Origin: Pestalotiopsis fici W106-1
Taxonomy: Eukaryota; Ascomycota; Sordariomycetes; Amphisphaeriales; Sporocadaceae
Length of the DNA stretch: 64,000 bases
Direction of reading: 5' to 3'
Assembly (NCBI RefSeq): GCF_000516985.1
Contig: NW_006917093.1
Coordinates: 5,489,013-5,553,012 of the forward strand
Under the pieces are notes generated by a model that saw only the letters and a list, made by a program, of their open reading frames with translations, was not told the origin of the DNA and ran no database searches. Numbering within the stretch: the first letter of the stretch is position 1; each line of letters begins with the position of its first letter. A program made the translations under genes and the position numbers. Positions 49,501 through 60,705 of the stretch are shown piece by piece.

Positions 49501-50842
49501 CGGAGCCTCAATGGTGCCATCAATCTGAGATTGACGGTCGATATCCTCCCTCAATCTCTCAAACGATGCTGTGGCAGATGCGAAGATCTGGATGAAAGGG
49601 GCCATTTGACTCAACACAAGCGTACCTAGCGTGAAAAAAATAGATTAGCATTCTGAGAACAATGTATGAAAAAGGGGGTGTAACCTACCGTCCACGACGA
49701 CAAAAATGATCGTATAGGTGGTACCAACGCTCATGCCTGTAAGCTTGCCACTGACCACATCAGCAATGGCCTGACTTCCTTGCCAATATGCCAATCCATT
49801 GGCCGAGTATGCAAGGAAGTACAGACAGCCGGCCTGAAGTGCAGTGGCAATGCCCTTCTTGATACCATCCTTCTGCGCCAGGCTGAGTTTCTCGGTAAAT
49901 CTTTTTTCCATTCTGTCGTTGGCCCTGAAAGCTTGCACGACCATGATGTTTGAAAGGCCTTCCTGGGCCACAGATGCAGCCTCAGCCAGGTGCTTTTGCA
50001 CACGCTTGGAGTACTTGCCAATGAATTTGCCACCAAAGTAGCCCATGCACATGAATGCTGGGAGGAGAGAGGCAAGAATACCAGCAAGCTTTGCGTACTT
50101 GACAAAGGCAACGATGTAGGCCGTCACAAACATGGAGGAAACGCCGAGGACGACGCCAACCTTTTCCGATGTGCCATTCTGGATAGTGGCAATGTCGGCA
50201 GTGAGTCGCGACGAGACATCTCCAGCGGGCCTCTTGTCAAAGTACGAAACTTCCTGTTTCAACAGTGATCTAAAGTACTTTGCCCTGAGGCGATGGGCCA
50301 GACGGTTGCCGAACAGGTTCCAGCTGACAATGTAGAGGTAGATCAAGACAAACTGGGCAATGGCGAGGTAGACAACGATTAGAACCTTGGAGTTGATGCC
50401 TTCCTGGTATTGTTCGGCGTCGGTTTCTTCCTCTGCGGCACAAGTTGCAGAGTTGAGGCTATCCAAGAGCTGACCAAAGATGATTCCGACCAGGGGAAAA
50501 GGAACACCGGATGCACATCCCGACAGGACTCCGACTATAAGCAGGGCAATATCGAGAAACGCGGGCTCGGCATAGAAGAGAAGGCGGAAATAATTGGCAA
50601 AACCACTCATGGCCTTTGGAGGCGGGTTAGAATATACTCGAGAGGACAGATGATAACAAGGGGAGAAAACTGCAAGGAAAACAAGGCGGTGAACTCACGC
50701 CTTCTGAAGATTTGGTAGTCTCCTTGGTGGTTGGAATATCTTTCGATTCGGCGGCAGCGGGCAGCGGCGACGCGACGACAACTTCGGCCGCGGCCTGCTG
50801 CTGCTGCAGCTGCTGCTGATCTTGAGCGGCCTGCCCACTCAT
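46557..50842 (-). CDS. Full-length ABCB (MDR-type) ABC transporter
   Basis: Four exons on the minus strand: 50699-50842, 49689-50613, 48189-49625 and 46557-48103, giving 1350 residues with (TMD-NBD)x2 layout. Walker A motifs are GLSGSGKST (444-452) and GPSGAGKST (1142-1150). Both halves have intact LSGGQKQR signatures and Walker B/D-loops (VLDEATSSLD and LLDESTSALD), and H-loops in SIAHRL and AIAHRL, so both ATP sites look competent. The N-terminus is Gln-rich and cytosolic. The family exports drugs, lipids or small metabolites; in Aspergillus fumigatus the ABC genes sitT and abcB of this class are linked to siderophore metabolism. It is divergent from a siderophore MFS transporter, and the shared region has two iron-GATA sites, so a role in siderophore or breakdown-product export is a reasonable inference. 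A multidrug pump is the alternative. Confidence 0.93.
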
Positions 50843-51407
50843 TCTTTTTGTCGGTCAGGAAACAAAACGAGTGAAGCTACCACAAACCCCAAATGCTCAT
50901 CACTTTTGAGGCCCAAACAAACCTCTTTGAGACCTTGTGAATGACAGCAAGGTAAAGAAGACTTTTCTCTTCCTTCTGGAATATTTCTCTTCTCCAGTCT
51001 GGGCTAGTTTGGATTGTTTAGTCAGTCAGTCAAACAACTGTCAAAGGGGGTCTCTTTGCCGTGCCCCGGAAGCAGGTGGTGCCCCTCCCCGACGGACCTG
51101 ACACGAAGGCCACAAGACGACGAAAGGAGGGCAAAGAGAATTGATTTGGCCGCCACTTTTTTCGCACCGACTCCATACTGGGGCTCGGTTAGGTAAGTCA
51201 ATCGCCTTTTGCGATTTGTAAAGGGCCACCGATTGCTTTTGCAGTTACCGTGATGTAACGGTTAATTTGGGCCGCTCCGAGGTACTTGTGAGTACCCGAA
51301 AGGCAGTCGGTCGGACGAAGTTCCCCCCTTGTCGCCGACCCCGGTGATTTGTTGTTACCTCCACTTTTCAAAAAATGGCCCCATGTCGCGATGGTCCACA
51401 TGGCAGC

Positions 51408-51416
51408 ATCTGATAA
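51408..51416 (+). promoter_or_regulatory. Predicted iron-GATA factor site ATCTGATAA (SreA/Urbs1 type)
   Basis: A perfect match to ATCWGATAA, the extended GATA site bound by the iron-responsive repressors Urbs1, SreA and Sre. It lies 566 bp upstream of the ABC start and 1,042 bp upstream of the siderophore transporter start. Confidence 0.7.
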
Positions 51417-51483
51417 GATTGATTGATTGATTATCGGCATGGCCGCATTAGGACCAAACCCGCCGCTTAGTTGCAATATTGAG

Positions 51484-51492
51484 TTATCAGAT
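51484..51492 (-). promoter_or_regulatory. Second predicted iron-GATA site, inverted
   Basis: TTATCAGAT on the + strand is the exact reverse complement of ATCTGATAA. Its start is 76 bp from the start of the first copy. Paired sites are a known arrangement in iron-repressed siderophore promoters. Confidence 0.7.
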
Positions 51493-52457
51493 GGCACTAA
51501 CTAGTGTGCATTGGACAGATGCAAGCTAGATCTGCAGCAGTCCGCTTTTGTGCCATGATTGTGCACTCTTGCATTAAACAGACAGCTATCCACTCAACCC
51601 CTTCCTTGCATGTGCCTGTTTCTTCTTCCCGCCAACCCATTCCTGATCCCGTCTCCCTTCCCGTGGATGCAGTGCACCTAAAGCATTGCTGGTAGGTAAG
51701 TTCCAGGGCCCCGCCTGCGCCCCTCAGCCCCCCTCGAGTGAGTGAGCAAGTGACACAGTGAGTATTGCATGGAATTGAAGATGCCTGCTACTGCTGCTAC
51801 TGCTGCATGACGAACAAACTTAACTTGCTGCACACGTGCTGTGCCCACCGATCTCGCGGGGCTTGTTGTGTCCGGTGTTACAGGCAGGTCATTTACGCGT
51901 TATCCAATGTCGGGAGCCTTGACTAGAACAACATCAGCCAAGTCAAGCAAGTTGTATTTCTCACTGAACAGATGCGGATTTCCTGTCAATAAGGAATTGG
52001 GAGTTTCTTTGCATCGGTCTGTGGCAGCAACTACTTTGACCAAATTGCGCACCCTTCGTAACTTCTGATTTGGGAGCGCTCGGGACTCTTGGACGTGTGT
52101 TGTATCAGGTATACCCATCATAGATCATACCGTGGCTGTCGATCGCTACCCGCAGGTTTCCTACACTATTGCCAGACTACACGTACACTACCACTACTTT
52201 CAAGTTCTCACCGTGTGCGTGTGTACGCGGTCAGCTCGTCAGCTAGGAGTTCCAGTAAAGTTCCTGCTTTCGGAACGCGAATTAATGGAACCGTTCAGGC
52301 ATCATCAAAAATTCCATCCCTACACTTGCATCAGGACCCTGGAGATCCAGCCGATATGTGCCGCAAATCAGCGTGCCGCGCTTAACGCCCCTAGCCATAG
52401 CTGGAACCAGGCCTTGCATCCGTCCGATCCTGCCTGATCATTAGTAGTATTATTACC

Positions 52458-54548
52458 ATGGCTGAGCATCTTCAGCTCGGTCGGCTTGCGACCTTGAGGC
52501 TCTCCGGAGCATCACCTTCTCACGAATTCGGATCCGTAAATACAGGAACCGACATAAACACAGGCGCCGCCATGACAACAGACGAGAATGACAGCCGTGT
52601 CCCTCTGCTGAGCGACCCGGAAGCAGACAGGCGTTCAGACGAGTACGGCGCAACTGGGCATAATAAATCCTCGGCCGAGACTACGACCGACCACGATGAG
52701 GCCAGCGATGACGAAGACGACAATGTCTCCGACTCTTCAGACAATGTTCATGGAGGTGTAAAGCAAGCTGATGCTATTAATCTGGTTTGGTCACGGAGTG
52801 CGCTGATATTGGCCTACTTTTTGTGAGTAATACTCTTGCTAATTATTGCCATGTTATTTTTCATTGCCATCTCCTCAACAAACAGTGGCGACTAATATCC
52901 CGCAAGCATCTTTTTGTGTTCATTTGCCCAGGCATTACAATGGCAAATTCTATCCAATCTCACACCTTACGTCACTAGCGAGTTTTCCTCGCATTCCCTC
53001 ATTCCAACTATTAGTCTGGTCGCTTCTATATTGAGCGGTACCCTCAAATTGCCCATCTCCAAAATTATTGATGCCTGGGGTCGTCCTCAGGGGTTGGCGG
53101 CCATGATACTCCTGGCCACCATTGGCTTGATCCTCATGGCCGCCTGCCAAGACGTCAAGACGTATGCTGCTGCACAAGTACGTTCAACTCCTAATCTGAG
53201 CATGCATTCAATATGTTGATCTCCATAATAGGTCTTTTACGAAGTGGGCATCAGTGGCTTCTCATATGTCTTGAACATTATAGTTGCAGATACATCGTCG
53301 ATGAAGAACCGAACCCTTGCTTTCGCCTTTGCTAACCTGCCGAGTCTGGTGACAACCGTCATCGGTCCCCCCATTGCCAAGGCCTTCCACGAGCGGAGCA
53401 GTTGGCGATGGGGCTTTGCGACTTCCGCCGTCCTATTCTTCATCCTGTCGATACCTATTCTGGTACTCCTGATGATCAATGCGCGCAAGGCCGTTCGGCT
53501 CGGACTATTGAAAAAGGAGAAGAATGAGCAGAAGTGGACGGTGGAGGGCTTCCTTCACCAGCTCAGGGAGTATGATGGTAAGCAGGGACCATTTTGATTG
53601 CGCAGCTTGTATCTAACCATGCTTGCAGCTATCGGGCTGTCCTTGGTGACGTTCGGCCTCACGTTCGTATTCGTGCCAGTGTCTCTCGGTACTGGCGCAG
53701 CAGGCATCTGGACTCTTGCTATGCTGATAGCCGGTGTGGTCATGCTGGTGGCGTTTGTGTTCCATGAAAAATACTATGCGCCACGACCAGTCATTGCCTT
53801 CTCGCTTCTCTTCTCGCGCAACGTCGCTGGATCATGTCTACTGTCGATTGTACTCTTCATTGCCTACTTCGCGTGGGACTCTTACTACTCATCCTATCTC
53901 CAAGTCGTCCATGGTCTGTCCATCACTGAGGCTGGATATATCAACCATATTTACGAGTTTGGATCGACGCTGTGGGGCGTCGTCGTGGGCTACCTCATCA
54001 AGGTCTCTGATCGCTACAAGTGGCTTGCCTTGTTGGCACTTCCCGTCCACATTCTCGGAGGCGCATCATTGATTCTGTTCCGTCGACCCGAGACTGAGAT
54101 TGTCTATTTGGTTCTCGCGCAGGTCATGCTCACGATTGGTGGTAGTACTCTTGTACTATGTGACCAGATAGCAGTCATGGCAGTTAGTAGCCATGAGGAT
54201 CTCGCCTCTGTCATGGCGATTCTTTCCGTTTCCTACTATGTCGGCTCCGCCGGCGGCAATGCACTCAGCGGATCGATCTGGAACAGCGTTCTACCAAAAG
54301 CGTTGGCTGCAGCTCTGCCAGACATGCCCAAGGCTGAGTTGAAGGCGCTCTGCTCAGATCTCAACAAGCAGCTCAGCTACCCGATTGGAACTCCAATTCG
54401 TGATGCAATAATCTCTGCCTACAGCACAGCCCAAGTCAGGATGTGCATCACCGGAGCAGCCGTCTCGCTCATCCAGATCATTGCCGTGGCCATCTGGCGA
54501 GACGTGAGAGTGAGCAAAGTGAAGCAAGTCAAGGGCAAAGTCGTTTAA
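52458..54548 (+). CDS. Siderophore-iron MFS transporter (SIT/ARN family)
   Basis: Four exons: 52458-52822, 52907-53177, 53232-53577 and 53629-54548, giving 633 residues. SIT transporters import ferric-siderophore chelates by proton symport at the plasma membrane, with 14 helices. A long acidic hydrophilic N-terminus precedes the first helix. The exon 1/2 junction rebuilds ILAYFFIFLCSFAQALQW, and NLTPYVTSEFSSHSL with KLPISKIIDAWGRPQG is the family signature. The later helices, including the AWDSYYSSYLQVVHGLS loop and GTPIRDAIISAYSTAQ near the C-terminus, also match SIT proteins such as MirB/Sit1. The start has a strong context (accATGgct); a later in-frame Met at 52572 is possible. Its location opposite an ABC transporter, with iron-GATA sites between them, supports iron-repressed expression. 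Which siderophore it carries is unknown. Confidence 0.93.
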
Positions 54549-56179
54549 GCTTTGACTGTTTTACGCGCTACAGAAAGACTCATTGCAATCATCTAGATTT
54601 GTTGGACTGTCCAACATTGTGGATCGTTTCTGGCTTCACCATATCATTATTGAGAAAGCAGCACATGGGCAGATGATAGATCATTGTCGGCGTTTTTGGG
54701 CGTTTTGGAACTTTTGGGCAGCAGCTTTGGTGGATATCACAAGAGGTCATCGTGGTCATATGGCGATCGGTTTGCATTAGTTCCCTTGTTTAGTGCCCGA
54801 GAAACCTAAGCTTTTCGGTGCGCTAACAGAAATCTTGATTTTCCCGGGTCCAGGTCGGTGAGGAGGATCAGCGGGATGGAACAGAGACAGAGACAGAAAC
54901 AAGTAAACAAAAGAATTCACCATCTATGCAGTTCATGATGCACAATTGAGTATGTATAGCTTCAACAGTGGCAATGTGTATGTACTCGGATCAAGAAGAG
55001 GGCCGAATACCAAGTGCTAGGCTTTGACTCATCGTTTGCATTTTAATCAGATGGATTGTCATGCGGAAAATATCCTCCCTGTTACCGATGCATTTAGCCG
55101 AATTCATAATTGAGCGGGGACTACTCCACTTGCGGGTCTTTGCATATGCATCTATACAGCAGATGGGTACGTACCCTTTGAATGTCCTTCAATGTTCTGC
55201 TTACAACGGACCACTACGTACACATACATAAGACTGCCGGTCTCGCAGACGATGGAGCGCGTCATTTCCGAGCCATTGGACGCCATTGATCATAATCTTA
55301 TCTGATGGAATTGATTAGATCTTTACGCTCCACACCACCCCTTCGTTCATCCCTGTGACTTTGCATCACTAAAGAAGTTTTTTTTTCTTTCCCTCTATGC
55401 ACACACTCCTCACTCTCTCTCACTTTCTCCTCCCCGGGTTCCCGGTCGCCTAGTGGTCCCTCACATCGCTTGAGGATCACCAGGGCCGGCGGCAGGCGAC
55501 AAGACTGGAGCCAAGCCAAGCTTTAGTCGACGCCGCCCACGATCAGGTAGGTAGGTAATTCGCGAAGTGCAGTTACGTACCGTCATGTACACGCGCGGAA
55601 CAGGGCACGATCTCCTTACCCTCGTGTTCCTTAGACAACTGAGCAGAGGAGGCAAAAAGCCACCCCATCATTTCCTCTTCAGGCAGTTAGCAAATGGCTC
55701 GTTCCGAACTTTCAAAAACCCAAAGACCGCCCTACCGAGGCTCTCTACGCCTACGTACATGGTATGCAGTAGTGTAGGTAGCCTCGCCACGACTCGGAGA
55801 CGACGTCGTTTTGGGCCTGGTCGTGTCTGGCCTTCTCCTACAAACCGGATGGATACCTACAGTCCTACGCAATTGCACTGCGTCTCCCTCAGGTAAGAAG
55901 GGTTCCATCAAACGTGTGGAGGTCCCTACCTAGCTCCCGAAAAGCTCCATCATCAGGCCACGGCCATGGAATTCCTGGGAGAGCGAGAAAAAAAAAAAGC
56001 CCCCCTTCGGAAAACAAAGTTGTTTTGCACGTCAAGGTGCTCCGATTTTTTTCTTTTCGGATTTCACAAGTATAGCTCCGAGGACCTACCATGATGTTGA
56101 GCCGGTGACGCATGATTGATTTTCTTTTTTGTTTTCTGTAATCTCCTTCTTCATCGAAAAACACAAAGTAATAGACACA
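54549..56179. other. Intergenic, acyl-CoA ligase promoter side
   Basis: 1.6 kb without a supportable gene. It contains an ATCAGATAA site on the minus strand (55298-55306), CT-rich stretches (about 55376-55435) and a TAGGTAGGTA motif (55545-55558). Confidence 0.5.
55298..55306 (-). promoter_or_regulatory. Predicted iron-GATA site ATCAGATAA
   Basis: TTATCTGAT on the + strand is the reverse complement of ATCAGATAA, matching ATCWGATAA. It lies about 875 bp upstream of the acyl-CoA ligase start. A single site is weaker evidence than the pair at 51.4 kb. Confidence 0.5.
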
Positions 56180-58019
56180 ATGGCTACGCAGCCCGTAGAG
56201 TCGTCGTACACACCAGAGCCCTTTGTCGAGCGGCGGAAGCTCTCCGTCCTCCATGGCCCAGTCGATCCCCCACTGGTAGACCTCACTTTGGGCGAGCTGC
56301 TCGAACTCCAGTGCCAGCACCACGGCACGCAAGAGGCTTTGGTCACTCCGTGGAACGGAACGCGATGGACCTACAATGAGCTCAACCAGCAGAGTGGTCA
56401 GCTCGCACGGGCATTAATGTCGCTTGGAATCGGTGTTGGTGACAGAGTTGGTGTCATGGCTGGCAACTGTGCTGAATATGCTGCCATTTTCTTTGCTGTT
56501 GCACGGATTGGTGCCATTTTGGTTATCCTCAACAACACATATACTCCGACAGAAGCACAGTATGCTCTCAAATTCTCAGGTAGGGTTCGGTCCCGGTCCA
56601 AAGTCTGCTGATCTTGCTGACACGGGAGTCAGACTGCAAGGTCTTTTTCACACAAAAGAAGATTGGCCGCGTTGACAACTCAAGACTCCTGGCCGAACTG
56701 GACGCCCAGTCGACCAAGCCTAGCGTAGTCATCATCAGAGGAGAGGCTGGCGCGTACCCAACATATGCCGAACTTATGAAGCGAGGCTTGAAGGTCAGCC
56801 AAAGCGACCTCTACCGGCTGGGAAGAAAAGTCCTTTCGCACAATGTGTGCAACCTCCAGTTCACGAGCGGTACCACGGGCCTGCCAAAGGCTGCCATGCT
56901 GACTCATCACAACATTGTCAACAACTCGCGCTTCATCGGCGACAGAATGCGCTTCGGCCCCGATGACGTTCTCTGCTGTCCGCCACCGTTATTCCATTGT
57001 TTTGGACTTGTGCTTGGCCTGATGGCCGTCATCACCCATGGCGCCAAGATTGTCTTCCCCGAGGAGGTCTTTGACCCGGCTGCTGTGCTGCGCGCCATTT
57101 CAGATGAGCAGTGCACGGCATGCCACGGCGTGCCAGCCATGTTTGATACCCTCTTCAGCCTCCCCCTGCCGCCAAACTTCAACTGCGACAGACTGAGGAC
57201 GGGCATCGTTGCCGGTGCGCCGGTTCCTCGGTATCTGATGGAGCTGATGGTCGAGCGCTTTGGCATGACCGAGTTCACCAGCAGCTACGGCTTGACTGAG
57301 GCGTCTCCCACATGCTTCAACGCCTTCACCGATGACGGCATCGACAAGCGTCTGACGACTGTCGGCACTTTGATGCCTCATGCTCACGCCAAGATCGTGG
57401 ACCACGAGGGCAATATTGTCCCTGTCGGCACTCGCGGCGAGCTTTGCATTGGCGGCTACCAACTGCAGGCGGGATACTGGAACAACTCGGAAAAGACATC
57501 TGAAGTGATGATGCGTGACGAGGCCGGTGTCTTGTGGCTGCACACTGGTGACGAGGCAGTATTTGACGAGGACGGATACTGCTCAATCACGGGACGCTTC
57601 AAGGACATCATCATCAGAGGTAAGGTTCCACTTCTCCGCAAGCATTGGCAACAATCGACTAACCTCTTTTAGGTGGCGAAAACATCTACCCTCTGGAGAT
57701 TGAGGAGCGCTTGATGGCACACCCCATAATCACAAAGGCTATTGTCACGGGTCTCAAGGATGCACACTACGGCGAGGTCGTGGCCGCCTTTTTGGAGGGC
57801 GATAGCAGCAAGAATGGTCAGCGCCCCAGCGACCAGGAGATGCGGGATTGGGTGCGACAAAAGCTCGGAAAACACAAGGCGCCGGCCCACGTCTTTTGGC
57901 TCGGCGAGGGCGGCGTGCCCGCCGACGTGCCCCTCACCGGCAGCGGAAAGGTCAAGAAGTACGAAATGGCCAAGTTTGGAGAGGAGACACTTAGAAAGAG
58001 AAGACTCGAAAAGCTATAA
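56180..58019 (+). CDS. AMP-binding acyl-CoA ligase (possibly SidI-like)
   Basis: Three exons: 56180-56579, 56633-57619 and 57673-58019, giving 577 residues. ANL-superfamily enzyme that activates a carboxylic acid as acyl-AMP and transfers it to CoA. It has an N-terminal LSVLHGPVDPPLVDLTLGEL segment typical of fungal medium-chain/AKT1/SidI-type ligases, the P-loop TSGTTGLPK at 211-219, YGLTEASPT, the LHTGDEAVFDEDGY motif and the hinge GRFKDIIIRGGENIYP, and the C-terminal GSGKVKKYEM lysine region, so it looks catalytically complete. The start at MATQPVESS is preferred over a Met 17 codons upstream. The C-terminus (LEKL) does not fit a standard PTS1, and I see no clear PTS2. Placement beside a siderophore transporter with an iron-GATA site upstream makes a mevalonyl-CoA ligase (SidI) role possible. 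A generic medium-chain acyl-CoA synthetase is the alternative. Confidence 0.92.
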
Positions 58020-58855
58020 AAAGCAGGCGCGCGCGAAAGAGGAAGGAGAGGACAAAAAGAAAAGTTGGATACCCTGAGAATGACTAGTATACGTAGAGCA
58101 GCATCATCTTGCATTTAGACGACCATTATCGACATTTTATTGACATTTTGAATAAAAGTTTTTTGAGTACAACTACTCCTTTATTCGTTTCAATCCACCA
58201 AGGGCATGATCATAGAAGTCTACATTCGAGTGGTGGCTGAAACTTGGTCTTGTAAGCAACACCAATTGGCCCATAATGCGCAAACAAGTTTTGTGGAAAT
58301 ACTTTATCACCATGTATCGTGTGCAACAATGATTTTACATGTTCCTTTCATATGGTTCTTGGGCACTGTTCATTTGAAGTTTCACGAAATCAACGCAGTA
58401 TGCTCTCTTTTGCCTTTGCCATTTCTCCCACGTATTCTATAGGTAAAGGAGTTTTTTTTTTTTCTCTTTTTCTCTTTTTCTGGTAACAGTCTACTATTCC
58501 ATCTTCCATCACGCGGTAATATACTGAGGCTAGAATACTTGGTCCAATGTAAACTACCTCCTCCTAACATCACTTACTTATACGGCAGCCGAAGTGGTGC
58601 AACTAGCAATACGCCATGTCATCCAAACCAGCAGCCGTACTATTTGAACAGGTGAGTCTCAACAACCTTTACTGTATGGCATGTAACTCTTTTCGACCGT
58701 GTGGTAGACTCCGTACTGGCGGAGTAGGCGCTTGACCTGGAAGCGGTTGACGCTGTCCATGTCGGTGTAGTAGCACTCAAAGCCGAACGCCTTGTTTTAC
58801 GCTTTCGTAGTCTTTCACTGAGTCAAGGCAGCACTGAGTCTGCGTGTGCGCCTTC

Positions 58856-58877
58856 TTTTTTTTTTTTTTTTTTTTTT
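58856..58877. repeat. Homopolymer (T)22
   Basis: Twenty-two consecutive T on the + strand, which is a poly(A) stretch on the strand of the decayed gene. Confidence 0.9.
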
Positions 58878-59083
58878 GCAAATGCGCAGTTCCCAGTCGG
58901 AGTAAGGGATTGCAAACGAGGCTGCCACCGTAGCGCGCCAAGCGCCATTCGGGGGAATGAGAAGATCATCGTTGTAATCTGCCTGTTAAGCGTGGAAGTA
59001 TCAGTATTGGCCATGAACTATTTTAATCGGGAAGGATGAGTGCTTACTGGGTCTCGACGGGCATGATCCTGCCATCCATGGTG

Positions 59084-59107
59084 GCAGCAGCAGCAGCAGC
59101 AGCAGCA
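59084..59107. repeat. (GCA)8 trinucleotide repeat
   Basis: Eight GCA units; read on the minus strand (TGC/GCT register) they encode a short alanine tract in the decayed gene. Confidence 0.9.
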
Positions 59108-59242
59108 TCAGAAGGATAGCCATAGGCAGTGGCGTTGCGACTGAAGACGACAATATTGCCGTCAATAGCAATGCTCAGGTGGCTCGGTAAGCGACTTCTG
59201 CTCAATTGCCGTCTTGGTGGTACCCTCAGCCTTGTCGGTCAT

Positions 59243-60705
59243 TGCCTCCGGGACTAATTGTTCGTCCGGAGATCATTATAGAGTTTTCTAAACTCCCAAC
59301 CCGTGTGGACTTGGGTTCTGTGGCCTTGACAGAGGTTATTCGGTGTAAGTACTCCGACAATTGTGCAAAGGTGATTATTGCTTTCAATGGTTGTAGTTGC
59401 GAGTCTCCGTCCGACGTGAGTGCTTGATGAAAGCTGTGATTGGGACGAACGGCGACAATGATTGAATGTGCAGGTTCCTCACAGGGAAGGTGGGGGAGGG
59501 GTAGATTGCAACCGCCTCTTGCAGTGTTGCCGGCGTCTTTGCAAGAGGGGCGACGACTAGGTTCTGGATAATTGGAAGGTGGGGTGAAACTTCATTCCTG
59601 CCATCGTGACGGCAGCTGATACTGGCCGTGATGGAATGTGCTTGGGAAGTGATGACGCCATTTCTGTCCGCAAGGTCGAATTATGTCTCTGCAAATGATA
59701 GTGTAGATGTAGGAAGATGCGATGAATGACGTGCAGATACGATGAAGCTCCCGAAGATGCGACCAAAAAATACAAGGCAGAAGCCCAGTATTCAAAGATG
59801 CGACGGAAGAAGAAAAGGCAAGAGCTAAAGAATAAAAGGTAGTGCTGGAAGAAAACACCAGAGGACGTGTGGGATTGTGAAGCCACAGATGGGAAGTGAA
59901 AAGGAAAGGGGGGGAAAAAAGAAAGCTTTGCACTCCCGCACTGGGGTCAGGTTTTATAGATGTGTGCCGGGCCTTTGTGACCTCAGAATCACCCCCAGCA
60001 ACGACGACAAACGAGATCAGGCCGGGCGGGCGCGCAGAGATCATTGTGGCCCACCGCCGCTCTCGCCGTTTGCTTTGAAGGATCAATATTGGCGGGAACA
60101 GATGTTGTGGCGGGTGCCAGTCATTGTTCTCTCCAGCTCGATCGTTGATTGCCCGTCCAAGATCCGACAATATTAGTACGGTCTTTATTGAGCGAAGCAT
60201 CGCTAATCTTCTTGGTACTTCACGTCGACGTCTTCGACGGCTGATGCTTCAAGTAGTTGTCATATTCCGAGATTATCTTGAATATCATAATCCATCACAG
60301 CTGAAATATTGTTCTGTTCATGTACTTGTTTTATTTTCTGGAGTGCAAGAGGTCGCGATGTTCTTTTGTCATCGTGGCCAGATACTTGAGAACACTTGCC
60401 AGTTCACAAGGCTGTGTTATACTATCAATGTGTTTTCTAGCGGTCCTGATGTTCCACGACTGTAGTCCAGTTGTGTAAGTCGAAATTACCGCACGAACTG
60501 GCTGACAAGGTGGTATTCGCCGCCGAAGGGTATCAAGGTACCAACCTCTACAAATTCCAACGAGCCAGGTATGTAGGAGACTCTATGCCTCTGGATTTCT
60601 ACAGCGCTTGAGGTGTCTGACTATTTCCTGCAGACCCTGGTTGCCATGCAATGATTTTGTCTATGCAGCGCAGGGTCTCATGCTCAACTGCTCAAGTGTT
60701 GAGCT
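59243..60705. other. Intergenic, upstream of the decayed gene / HET 3' side
   Basis: 1.46 kb without an intact gene. A 202-codon minus-strand frame (59592-60200) has no recognisable character. Between 59230 and 59520 on the minus strand there is a further open, protein-like frame that could be an upstream part of the decayed gene. Confidence 0.4.

Larger units (their letters stand above)
50843..52457. promoter_or_regulatory. Divergent promoter region, ABC / siderophore transporter
   Basis: 1,615 bp between divergent start codons. It contains two ATCTGATAA sites in inverted orientation (51408-51416 and 51484-51492), a GATT tandem run ending in TTATC (51417-51434) and an ATTGG (reverse CCAAT) at 51510-51514. 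No gene seen. Confidence 0.7.
58655..59242 (-). pseudogene. Decayed protein gene of unknown family
   Basis: Protein-like segments follow one another on the minus strand but change frame. They run from an ATG at 59242 (MTDKAEGTTKTAIEQKS), through LPSHLSIAIDGNIVVFSRN and ATAYGYPSD with an alanine tract from (GCA)8 at 59084-59107, to IMPVETQ before an intron-like GTAAGC donor (59047). Next are YNDDLLIPPNGAWRATVAAS and PYSDWELRIC, which are out of phase with the preceding exon. A 22-base A run on the coding strand follows, then LDSVKDYESVK and, one base out of phase, FGFECYYTDMDSVNRF with VKRLLRQYGVYHTVEKSYM. At least three frame breaks and no single open frame indicate a degraded gene. I do not recognise the family. 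It sits between two convergent intact genes. Confidence 0.5.

Noticed and set aside
46557..58019. Classical secondary-metabolite gene cluster
   Set aside because: No NRPS, PKS, terpene synthase or P450 is present in the window, so a backbone-driven cluster cannot be claimed; only transport and activation functions are seen.
59592..60200. 202-codon minus-strand open frame
   Set aside because: The peptide has no domain, signal or repeat pattern and changes character along its length. It may only be leader sequence of the decayed gene.
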